From Gammaproteobacteria bacterium (GTDB lineage Bacteria; Pseudomonadota; Gammaproteobacteria; UBA4575), in contig JANQKJ010000111.1 of the NCBI GenBank assembly GCA_028281205.1, positions 1-5,723 of the forward strand: a stretch of DNA of 5,723 nt, read 5' to 3'. The position numbers were made by a program, and so were the translations under genes. Positions 1 to 5,723 of the stretch are shown here, piece by piece (within the stretch, counting starts at the first letter, position 1; every line of letters starts with the position of its first letter). Under the pieces are notes generated by a model. That model was not told the origin of the DNA and searched no databases. It was given only the letters and a program-made list of their open reading frames with translations.

Positions 1-453
1 TTTTTGTTGTCCACCTGAGAGCTCATGTGGATATTTTTGATAGTGACTTGAATGAATTGCTACTAGGTCTAATACATGCTTGGATTGTTGTTGAATATAA
101 TTTTTATCTGCTTTGCGAATACCGTAAGCAACATTGTCAAAAATAGTCAGATGTGGAAACAGTGCAAGATCTTGGAACATCATACCGATGTGGCGCGCCT
201 CGGGCGCGATAGAGTTTTGTGGTGTGCTAATAATTTGCTGTTCAACTTCTATGCTGCCGTGATCAATATTATGCAAGCCCGCTATCGCACGTAATAAAGT
301 CGTTTTACCGCAGCCACTCGGTCCTAGCAAACTGACTATGTCATGCGCATTTACTTGTAAGGATATATGGTCGAGGATATTTATCTGCTGATAACAGGCA
401 GAGACATCCTGGATATCAAGAAGTGGTTTAGTGTTCAGCGCTTTATCTGGCAT
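1..453 (-). CDS. fbpC: Fe(3+) ABC transporter ATP-binding protein FbpC (partial, C-terminus outside window)
   Basis: This is the cytoplasmic ATPase that would power ferric iron import through the FbpB permease. The first 151 residues are visible. They include Walker A GPSGCGKT (residues 44-51), a Q-loop in MMFQDLALFPHLT (Gln94) and the ABC signature LSGGQQ (145-150), after which the window ends. Walker B, the D-loop and the switch His are therefore not seen. The stretch EARHIGMMFQDLALFPHLT is typical of the FbpC/AfuC and related spermidine/putrescine-type ATPases; the iron assignment rests mainly on the fbpA and fbpB neighbours. ATG 453 is the only reasonable start, because an in-frame TGA lies seven codons upstream (474..472) with no other ATG, GTG or TTG between. 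It overlaps the end of fbpB by 11 nt and has no clear ribosome binding site, which suggests translational coupling. A full-length member of the family would be about 340-350 residues. Confidence 0.93.
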   Translation of the reverse strand, partial: MPDKALNTKPLLDIQDVSACYQQINILDHISLQVNAHDIVSLLGPSGCGKTTLLRAIAGLHNIDHGSIEVEQQIISTPQNSIAPEARHIGMMFQDLALFPHLTIFDNVAYGIRKADKNYIQQQSKHVLDLVAIHSSHYQKYPHELSGGQQK

Positions 454-2113
454 TTGCTTTAATTGAGATGTTCAGAAGGATTACCGGAATAATACCTGTA
501 AACACAATTGCAAGTGCAGCAGTAGAAGCGTCAGCCAAACGCTCGTCGGATGCAAGTTCATAAGCGCGTACAGCAAGCGTATTAAAATTGAATGGACGCA
601 TAATTAAAGTGGCAGGTAATTCTTTCATTACTTCCACAAATACAAGTAATGCTGCGGTTAGTAATCCGCTGCGGATTAAAGGTAAATGGATGCTGCATAA
701 TGTAGTTATTAAATTATTACCAAGTAAACGTGAGGCTTCATCGATAGAATGATTGATTTTGCTCAAGCTTGCTCCCACAGTTTGTAAACCTAGTGATAAG
801 AAACGGACAGTATGCGCGAATACTAAGGCAAAAATAGTACCCGTGAATATAAGCCCTGAGTTTATGCCGAATTCGCTGGAAAGAAAATTGATTAGCCAAT
901 TATCCAATTTACCAAATATGATAAGTGTGCCGACGGCAATAATAGTACCGGGCACTGCATAACCCATGGCACAAAGATTAATTAAACCTTGTATTAATGA
1001 GTTTTGGCTGGCCCGTTTTCCATAAGCCAGAATGGTAGCTATAAAAAGGGTGAGTAATGCAGCACTAGCAGCAAGCATAAAACTATTAAAAGCAAGTATC
1101 CAGAATTCACTATTCACCGTAGCACTTGCGGTTTTAAAGGCCCAGTCACTTAGTTGTAGCATGGGAATAATAAAACCAACTAAAGGCGGGATAAAGCAGG
1201 CAACAAAAGCAAGTACGGCGCTGGATTTGCGTAACTTGGTTGGCAGATTTTTTTGTGCTGCATTATTAGTATTATGATAACGAATTCTTTTGCGCTGGCG
1301 TTGTTCTAAAATAAATAAAACAAAAACTGTCAACATAAGAAGGCTAGACAACTGTGCAGCGGTGGCAGGTTCGCCGAATCCAAACCATGTGCGAAATATA
1401 CCTGTGGTAAATGTATCAACCCCAAAGTATTGCACTGTCCCATAATCCGCTAATGTTTCCATTAAGGCGAGAGTAATACCTGCGGCAATAGCGGGGCGAG
1501 CGAGAGGAATAATAATAGTAAAAAAGCGTTCAATATTGCTTGCGCCTAGAGTGCGCGCAGCGTCGATCACATTGCTGGATTGAACAATAAGCGTGGAACG
1601 TGTGAGTAAAAACACATAAGGATAGAGGACAAATGAAAACATAGTGATCGCTCCGCCAAGCGATCGAATTTCAGGAAACCAATAATCACCATAGCCCCAA
1701 GCAAATACTTCGCGCAAATAAGACTGAATGGGTCCACTGTAATCAAGTACTCCGGTATATGTATAAGCGATAATATAAGCAGGAACTGCGAGAGGTAATA
1801 GCAGCAGAAATTCTAGAATCCGCTTGCCCGGGAAAGAATAAAGTGCACATAACCATGCAGCTGGAACTCCAATTATAAAAGTTCCTATAGCAACACCAAT
1901 GGCTAACAAGAAAGAGTTTTTTATGTATTCAAACAATACATGATCAAGCAAATGTTGCCATGTGTCGGTACGTGGATGTAGATTAAATTGAAGTACAACC
2001 AGTAATGGTAAAGTGATAATAAGTGTAATTGCTATAATAGCAATGAACCACTGAAGTGAAAAACTCCCACGCAACTTAAGCATGTTGCGTGGGGAAGAAA
2101 TACTGGCTGCCAT
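443..2113 (-). CDS. fbpB: Fe(3+) ABC transporter permease FbpB (fused two-domain membrane protein)
   Basis: This inner-membrane permease would form the iron channel between FbpA in the periplasm and FbpC in the cytoplasm. It has 556 residues, a normal length for the FbpB/AfuB/SfuB type, in which two homologous permease halves are fused. A hydrophobic anchor lies at about residues 22-42. Half one spans about 65-270 and half two about 300-550, each with several membrane segments. Each half carries the cytoplasmic EAA loop that docks on the ATPase: DAARTLG followed by IIPLARP (184-207), and DEASRLLG followed by HLPLIRSG (458-483). A basic linker (QRQRKRIR, 271-278) joins the halves. ATG 2113 is the most upstream start, since an in-frame TAA lies two codons before it; Met11 is the only nearby alternative. 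No good Shine-Dalgarno sequence precedes it. The gene lies 37 bp after fbpA and overlaps fbpC. The related thiamine permease ThiP shares this architecture, but the iron-type binding protein next door favours iron. Confidence 0.95.
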   Translation of the reverse strand: MAASISSPRNMLKLRGSFSLQWFIAIIAITLIITLPLLVVLQFNLHPRTDTWQHLLDHVLFEYIKNSFLLAIGVAIGTFIIGVPAAWLCALYSFPGKRILEFLLLLPLAVPAYIIAYTYTGVLDYSGPIQSYLREVFAWGYGDYWFPEIRSLGGAITMFSFVLYPYVFLLTRSTLIVQSSNVIDAARTLGASNIERFFTIIIPLARPAIAAGITLALMETLADYGTVQYFGVDTFTTGIFRTWFGFGEPATAAQLSSLLMLTVFVLFILEQRQRKRIRYHNTNNAAQKNLPTKLRKSSAVLAFVACFIPPLVGFIIPMLQLSDWAFKTASATVNSEFWILAFNSFMLAASAALLTLFIATILAYGKRASQNSLIQGLINLCAMGYAVPGTIIAVGTLIIFGKLDNWLINFLSSEFGINSGLIFTGTIFALVFAHTVRFLSLGLQTVGASLSKINHSIDEASRLLGNNLITTLCSIHLPLIRSGLLTAALLVFVEVMKELPATLIMRPFNFNTLAVRAYELASDERLADASTAALAIVFTGIIPVILLNISIKANAR

Positions 2114-2143
2114 GTGTTAGCTGTTAAAAGTTATTTTTGCTGT

Positions 2144-2159
2144 TGGAGATTTATCTCCA
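2144..2159 (-). other. Hairpin on the fbpA stop codon (possible intercistronic mRNA structure)
   Basis: On the minus strand the arms TGGAGA and TCTCCA form a perfect 6-bp stem around the loop TAAA (a seventh T-A pair is possible). The 5' arm encodes the last two residues of FbpA (Trp-Arg) and the loop contains its TAA stop codon. No run of T follows on the transcribed strand, so it is not a standard intrinsic terminator. In ABC importer operons, structures after the binding-protein gene often protect that upstream mRNA or reduce expression of the permease; that role here is inference. The stem is short, so it may be coincidental. Confidence 0.35.
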
Positions 2160-3170
2160 TTTGGCTTTATCCATGACTTGCACAGCAGTTGCATTAAGTT
2201 CGCCTAATTGGCTTAAGTTAAGAGTATCTGCTTTAAATGCGCCCCAGTTTTCAAGAATTGAATTGGATGCGACGCCTTCGATGACAGGGAATTCCAAATT
2301 AACATCAGCATACCAAGCTTGTGATTTTTCTGTATATAAGAACTTTATTAACTCCTGTGCGGGAGCAGTATTTTTGGCGTTTTTTGTAATACCTATTCCG
2401 CTGATATTAACATGTGTTCCACGATCGTTTTGATTTGGCCAAAACAATTTAACTTTTGCAGCGGCAGCTTGTTCTTCTTCTGAACCTTTCATCATATTGC
2501 CTAAATAATATGAATTAACAATGGCAATATCACATTGTCCTGCGGCTACTGCTTTTACTTGATCACGGTCTCCGCCTTGAGGTTTACGGGCAAAATTCTG
2601 CACAAATTTATTGGCCCAGCCTTGAGTTTTTTCAATACCATGATGCGCAATAAATGATGCCACCAGTGACTGATTATAGATGTTATTTGATGAACGAATA
2701 CAAATTCTATTTTTCCATTTTGTATCCACTAGGTTTTCGTATGTTGATAGATCTTCAACTTTTACACTGGTTGGGTCAAAGATAATTGCGCGTGCACGCA
2801 TGGATAATCCTAACCAGTAACCATCTGGATCTCGATATTGCACAGGTGCTAATGCCAAGATTGAAGCATCTGTTATAGGCTGAAGTAATTCAGCTTGTTT
2901 GGCACGGTGTAATCGTCCTGCATCTACAGTGATCAAAACATCCGCAGGGGAATGTTTACCTTCATTGTTCAAACGTTCAATCAATGCATCTGCTTTACCA
3001 GTAACTAGGTTAACTTTTACGTTATGACTCGCTGCAAATTGATCTAGTAGAGGCTTGATAAGAGCTTCTTTACGCGCGGAGTAAACATTCAGTTCTTCCT
3101 GAGCATATGTAAGTTGTGCACACAGGCAGCAAAGTGTAATGTAAAGTATTGATTTAATATGAAGTTTCAT
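2151..3170 (-). CDS. fbpA: Periplasmic Fe(3+)-binding protein FbpA (ABC transporter substrate-binding protein)
   Basis: This is the exported receptor that binds ferric iron in the periplasm and delivers it to FbpB. It has 339 residues and a signal peptide: Lys residues at 2 and 6, a hydrophobic core at about 8-20, and a probable signal peptidase I site after TYA (between residues 23 and 24). There is no Cys at +1 of that site, so it is not a lipoprotein. The mature protein opens with NVYSARKEALIKPLL (28-42) and continues with VTGKADALIERL and ADVLITVDAGRLHRA (76-90), the usual signature of the FbpA/FutA-type Fe(3+) binders. The Tyr-Tyr pair in IVNSYYLG (Tyr221-Tyr222) matches the iron-ligand dyad of the family, and Tyr165 lies 56 residues earlier, where a further ligand is expected. 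ATG 3170 is the first available start and is required for the signal peptide. A weak GGA lies about 9 nt upstream. It is the first gene of the operon, behind a Fur-box-like palindrome. Confidence 0.95.
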   Translation of the reverse strand: MKLHIKSILYITLCCLCAQLTYAQEELNVYSARKEALIKPLLDQFAASHNVKVNLVTGKADALIERLNNEGKHSPADVLITVDAGRLHRAKQAELLQPITDASILALAPVQYRDPDGYWLGLSMRARAIIFDPTSVKVEDLSTYENLVDTKWKNRICIRSSNNIYNQSLVASFIAHHGIEKTQGWANKFVQNFARKPQGGDRDQVKAVAAGQCDIAIVNSYYLGNMMKGSEEEQAAAAKVKLFWPNQNDRGTHVNISGIGITKNAKNTAPAQELIKFLYTEKSQAWYADVNLEFPVIEGVASNSILENWGAFKADTLNLSQLGELNATAVQVMDKAKWR

Positions 3171-3219
3171 GATTATTAATCCATTTTGGAGAGTTATCTA
3201 ATGGTCCATGCCGGCACTG

Positions 3220-3248
3220 ATAATAACACAAATGAGATGTATTCTCAT
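3220..3248 (-). promoter_or_regulatory. Probable sigma-70 promoter of fbpABC, overlapping the Fur-box-like palindrome
   Basis: On the minus strand a -35-like ATGAGA (3248..3243, 4 of 6 matches to TTGACA) and a -10-like TATTAT (3225..3220, 5 of 6 matches to TATAAT) are separated by exactly 17 bp. Transcription would start near 3213, giving a leader of about 43 nt before the fbpA ATG. The palindrome covers the -35 element and the whole spacer, so a bound repressor would exclude RNA polymerase, as is usual for Fur-repressed iron-uptake promoters. The hexamers were picked by eye and the start site is not proven. Confidence 0.5.
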
Positions 3249-3254
3249 TTGTGT
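3226..3254. promoter_or_regulatory. Fur-box-like operator: perfect 12-bp inverted repeat between fbpA and glnE
   Basis: Arms ACACAAATGAGA and TCTCATTTGTGT are exact reverse complements around the spacer TGTAT. The 19-bp core AATGAGATGTATTCTCATT (3231..3249) matches the palindromic Fur consensus AATGATAATNATTATCATT at 14 of 18 informative positions. Its inner 15 bp match the 7-1-7 form TGAGAATNATTCTCA at 12 of 14. Fur bound to Fe(2+) would be expected to repress the iron-uptake operon when iron is sufficient. It ends 55 bp before the fbpA start codon and 53 bp before the glnE start codon. The flanking ACACA/TGTGT extension goes beyond the standard Fur core. Another palindrome-binding regulator is possible but less likely given the gene next door. 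Confidence 0.8.
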
Positions 3255-3261
3255 GTAAGAT
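3232..3261 (+). promoter_or_regulatory. Possible glnE promoter (weak)
   Basis: Because the operator is palindromic, the same ATGAGA hexamer occurs on the plus strand (3232..3237), followed at 18 bp by TAAGAT (3256..3261, 4 of 6 matches to TATAAT). This would give a glnE leader of about 40 nt. Competing -10-like sequences lie closer to the gene: TATAAA at 3283..3288 and TATAGT at 3294..3299. Neither has a good -35, and the second would make the glnE mRNA almost leaderless. The choice between them is uncertain. Confidence 0.2.
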
Positions 3262-3307
3262 TATTTGTATCTTTAGGGAAAATATAAACCTTCTATAGTC
3301 CAGATCT

Positions 3308-5723
3308 ATGATTACTACCGTCGTTATAAGTGAAGAAACCGAGTCACTGTGGACAAATTTTGTTACAACAAAATCACCCGCAGAAAGTATCTTGGCCGAG
3401 CAACTAAACATAAAAATATTTTGGCAACAAAGTGCCTATATCGCGCGAACTAGTTGCAAATATCCTGAATGGTTGCAAGGTGTAATTGAGAATCAAGACG
3501 ACAAGGTACTAGAGAAATTATTTAATAGTTTTTCTGATGTAGTCACTAGTGTTGATAATGAAGAGGAATTTATGCAGCAACTACGAATGTTGCGCCATCA
3601 CTCTCATTTGTATATTTGCTGGAATGACTTAATCGAACAGCAGGAAATTTTCCAAATTCTCAAGCAACTAAGCCAATTAGCGGATGGCTGCATGCAGTTA
3701 GCTGTAGATTGGTCGCGTAAAAAATTACTAGAAAAATATGGAACACCACGTAATGAACAGGGAGATGTTGTAAACCTCGTTGTTATTGCAATGGGTAAGT
3801 TAGGGGGCGATGAATTAAATTTCTCTTCTGACATCGATGTCATGTTTTGCTATTCCGATGCTGGTCAAACAGACGGTAAAATTTCAATTTCCAATCAGGA
3901 ATTTTTCACTCAACTTGCACAAAATACTATTCGTATCTTGTCTGAAATGACAGTAGATGGATTTGTTTACCGGGTCGATTGTCGATTGCGACCGTTTGGT
4001 GACTCCGGTCCATTGGTGGTGAATTTTAATCATATTGAGGATTATCTTCATTCTCATGGGCGTGAGTGCGAGCGTTATGCTTATGTTAAAGCACGCGTCA
4101 TGTATGGAACAGAAGAAGATAAGCAACAGTTTGAGCATATGGTGTCAGCGTTTGTTTACCGAAAATATATTGATTTTGGTGTGATTAATACATTACGCGA
4201 AATGAAAGGGTTGATCGCGCAACAAATTATAAAAAAAGGTAACGTCGATAATATTAAGCTGGGTATTGGTGGAATTAGGGAGATAGAATTTATTGTCCAG
4301 TTTTTTCAATTAGTACATGGTGGGCGTAATCCAGCACTTCAAACGCGTAAAATTATTCAAGGTTTTGAGCAAATTGGAATTGCTGGATATTTAGAAAAGC
4401 GTGAAGTTGAAGCGCTATTATATGCCTATAAATTTTTGCGCCGAGTGGAAAATCGTATCCAGATGGCTGAGGATATGCAAACACATGTGCTGCCCAAGCA
4501 ACAAGAGTCACGCTTATTGTTGGCTCAGTCTATGGGTTATGAAGAACTAAATAGCTTTGAGAGTGAACTGCAAAAGCAACGCGATAATGTTAATCACATA
4601 TTTAATAAAATACACAGTGATGACGCTGAAAGTGATGAAGACGATTATGAGGCGTTATGGGAAAAGTTAACTAGCATAAGTGAAGATGATTCTGTAGATA
4701 CATCAGGAATAAGTACTTATAAAGATTTTGCTTACGTTGTTGAAAAACTGAAACTGCTTATAGAAAGCTCAGCTTATCGCCATCAAGATCATGAAGGTCG
4801 TGAACGATTAAGAAAGTTTATTCCATATTTTTTACGTGAGCTAAAACAAGTCGATTCACCGGCTCTAGTGGTAGATCGTTTATTCCTTTTGTTGCAGAGT
4901 ATTTTACGCCGCTCAGTCTATCTGGTTCTGCTTTATGAAAACCAAGATGTATTGAGGCAATTAATCGCAGTGACGTCTTCCAGCCCATGGATTGCAAGTC
5001 ATATTACTTCTTATCCTTTGTTACTTGATGAATTGGTGGTTCGGTCAGAGCAGGATTACTTGCTAACTAAAGAACAAATTGCCAAGCAGTTTAATGACGA
5101 AGTATTGTCTTATGAAGGACTGGAATACGATGCAATATTAGAAAGGGTACGATTATTTAAGCATGCACGTGAGCTGCGTGTTGCCTGTGCGGATGTGTTA
5201 GGCAAAATTCCACTCATGAAGGTCAGTGACCAATTAAGTTGGACTGCTGAGGTAGTGATTGATGGTTGTGTTAAATATTTAGAGCAGCAGTTTGACCCTG
5301 TAATGGCAGGCAATATGGCAGTGATTGCATTTGGCAAGCTGGGCGGTATTGAGCTGAGCTATGGTTCAGATCTAGATCTGGTTTATATCAGTAAGAATGC
5401 AAATCAAATTGACTATCCAGCAGATATTAAAGTCCCTTATATCGTTAAGGCGAATAAGTTTGCACAACGATTGACGCAAATGCTTACTCTGCAAACTGTT
5501 TCCGGCAAGCTATACGATGTGGATATTCGCTTGCGGCCTGATGGAGAGTCAGGGCCAATGGTGCCACATTTTTCATTTGTACAGGATTATTATCAAACCC
5601 GAGCCTGGATATGGGAAATCCAGGCATTAGTGCGTGCGCGATGTGTTGCGGGGTCTTTACAGCTAAAACAACAATTTGAGCAAATGAGACAGCAAATATT
5701 GTGTCAGCCTAGAGATACAAAAA
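3308..5723 (+). CDS. glnE: Bifunctional glutamine synthetase adenylyltransferase/adenylyl-removing enzyme GlnE (partial, C-terminus outside window)
   Basis: This cytoplasmic enzyme attaches AMP to glutamine synthetase to switch it off, and removes AMP by phosphorolysis to switch it on, under control of PII protein and glutamine. The frame is open for 805 codons to the window edge; relatives have about 950, so roughly 140 residues are missing. Both nucleotidyltransferase domains are visible. The N-terminal adenylyl-removing domain has MGKLGGDELNFSSDIDVMF (162-180, catalytic Asp175 and Asp177), VDCRLRPFG (223-231) and GIGGIREIEF (319-328). The C-terminal adenylyltransferase domain has FGKLGGIELSYGSDLDLVY (675-693, Asp688 and Asp690), VDIRLRPDG (738-746) and IQALVRAR (771-778). 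An acidic linker (about 438-448) lies between the domains, as in E. coli. ATG 3308 follows an in-frame TAG four codons upstream; the N-terminus aligns well with other GlnE proteins, including the YPEWL stretch. No clear Shine-Dalgarno sequence is present. It is transcribed away from fbpA. No damage is seen. Confidence 0.97.
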   Translation, partial: MITTVVISEETESLWTNFVTTKSPAESILAEQLNIKIFWQQSAYIARTSCKYPEWLQGVIENQDDKVLEKLFNSFSDVVTSVDNEEEFMQQLRMLRHHSHLYICWNDLIEQQEIFQILKQLSQLADGCMQLAVDWSRKKLLEKYGTPRNEQGDVVNLVVIAMGKLGGDELNFSSDIDVMFCYSDAGQTDGKISISNQEFFTQLAQNTIRILSEMTVDGFVYRVDCRLRPFGDSGPLVVNFNHIEDYLHSHGRECERYAYVKARVMYGTEEDKQQFEHMVSAFVYRKYIDFGVINTLREMKGLIAQQIIKKGNVDNIKLGIGGIREIEFIVQFFQLVHGGRNPALQTRKIIQGFEQIGIAGYLEKREVEALLYAYKFLRRVENRIQMAEDMQTHVLPKQQESRLLLAQSMGYEELNSFESELQKQRDNVNHIFNKIHSDDAESDEDDYEALWEKLTSISEDDSVDTSGISTYKDFAYVVEKLKLLIESSAYRHQDHEGRERLRKFIPYFLRELKQVDSPALVVDRLFLLLQSILRRSVYLVLLYENQDVLRQLIAVTSSSPWIASHITSYPLLLDELVVRSEQDYLLTKEQIAKQFNDEVLSYEGLEYDAILERVRLFKHARELRVACADVLGKIPLMKVSDQLSWTAEVVIDGCVKYLEQQFDPVMAGNMAVIAFGKLGGIELSYGSDLDLVYISKNANQIDYPADIKVPYIVKANKFAQRLTQMLTLQTVSGKLYDVDIRLRPDGESGPMVPHFSFVQDYYQTRAWIWEIQALVRARCVAGSLQLKQQFEQMRQQILCQPRDTK

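Noticed and set aside
753..1277. Plus-strand open frames of 69 and 81 codons inside fbpB
   Set aside because: They are antisense shadows of the conserved permease sequence and have no family features.
2120..2144. Direct repeat of GCTGTT in the fbpB-fbpA gap
   Set aside because: The repeat unit is only 6 bp with two copies 19 bp apart; this is expected by chance.
3178..3209. Very short upstream open frames in the fbpA leader (ATG-GAC-CAT-TAG at 3209..3198 and ATG-GAT-TAA at 3184..3176)
   Set aside because: They have two or three codons, no ribosome binding site and no attenuator-like codon pattern or hairpin pair to support a role.
3226..3254. Reading the palindrome as a Rho-independent terminator
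   Set aside because: No T-run follows on either strand and the stem is AT-rich; its position upstream of two divergent genes fits an operator.
3154..3411. 85-codon minus-strand open frame across the intergenic region and the glnE start
   Set aside because: It runs antisense through the glnE N-terminus and the operator, overlaps the fbpA start, and its sequence has no recognisable domain; glnE explains the coding signal.
4619..4651. Acidic run in GlnE as a possible insertion or low-complexity oddity
   Set aside because: E. coli GlnE has a similar Asp/Glu-rich linker between its two catalytic domains, so this is normal for the family.
5367..5380. Perfect 14-bp palindrome CAGATCTAGATCTG inside glnE
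   Set aside because: It follows from the codons of the conserved catalytic Ser-Asp-Leu-Asp-Leu motif, so it is explained by coding constraint.

Overview
The window looks like ordinary chromosomal DNA from a low-G+C gammaproteobacterium (roughly 40% G+C by eye). The grounds are a two-domain GlnE of the gammaproteobacterial type, an FbpABC-type ferric iron transporter and a Fur-box-like operator. The GlnE sequence and the base composition would fit the Legionella/Coxiella side of the class, but that placement is only an inference.

Layout: the left 3.2 kb is a minus-strand operon read in the order fbpA (3170..2151), fbpB (2113..443), fbpC (453 to beyond position 1). It encodes the periplasmic binding protein, the fused two-domain permease and the ATPase of an Fe(3+) ABC importer. 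fbpA and fbpB are separated by 37 bp, with a small hairpin sitting on the fbpA stop codon. fbpB and fbpC overlap by 11 nt. The right 2.4 kb is the plus-strand glnE gene (3308 to beyond 5723), encoding the bifunctional adenylyltransferase/adenylyl-removing enzyme that sets glutamine synthetase activity. Both outer genes are cut by the window edges: fbpC lacks its C-terminal part and glnE its last roughly 140 codons.

The 137-bp divergent intergenic region (3171..3307) holds the most notable signal. It is a perfect inverted repeat with 12-bp arms and a 5-bp spacer (3226..3254), whose 19-bp core closely resembles a Fur box. It overlaps a plausible fbpA promoter and lies 53 bp before the glnE start codon.

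How the genes work together: FbpA would capture ferric iron in the periplasm, FbpB would pass it through the inner membrane and FbpC would power the transport, with Fur-Fe(2+) shutting the operon down when iron is plentiful. GlnE belongs to nitrogen control and has no known role in iron uptake, so its link here is positional, with possible shared regulation. I saw no mobile elements, RNA genes, CRISPR arrays or broken genes, and no clear sign of a new system.
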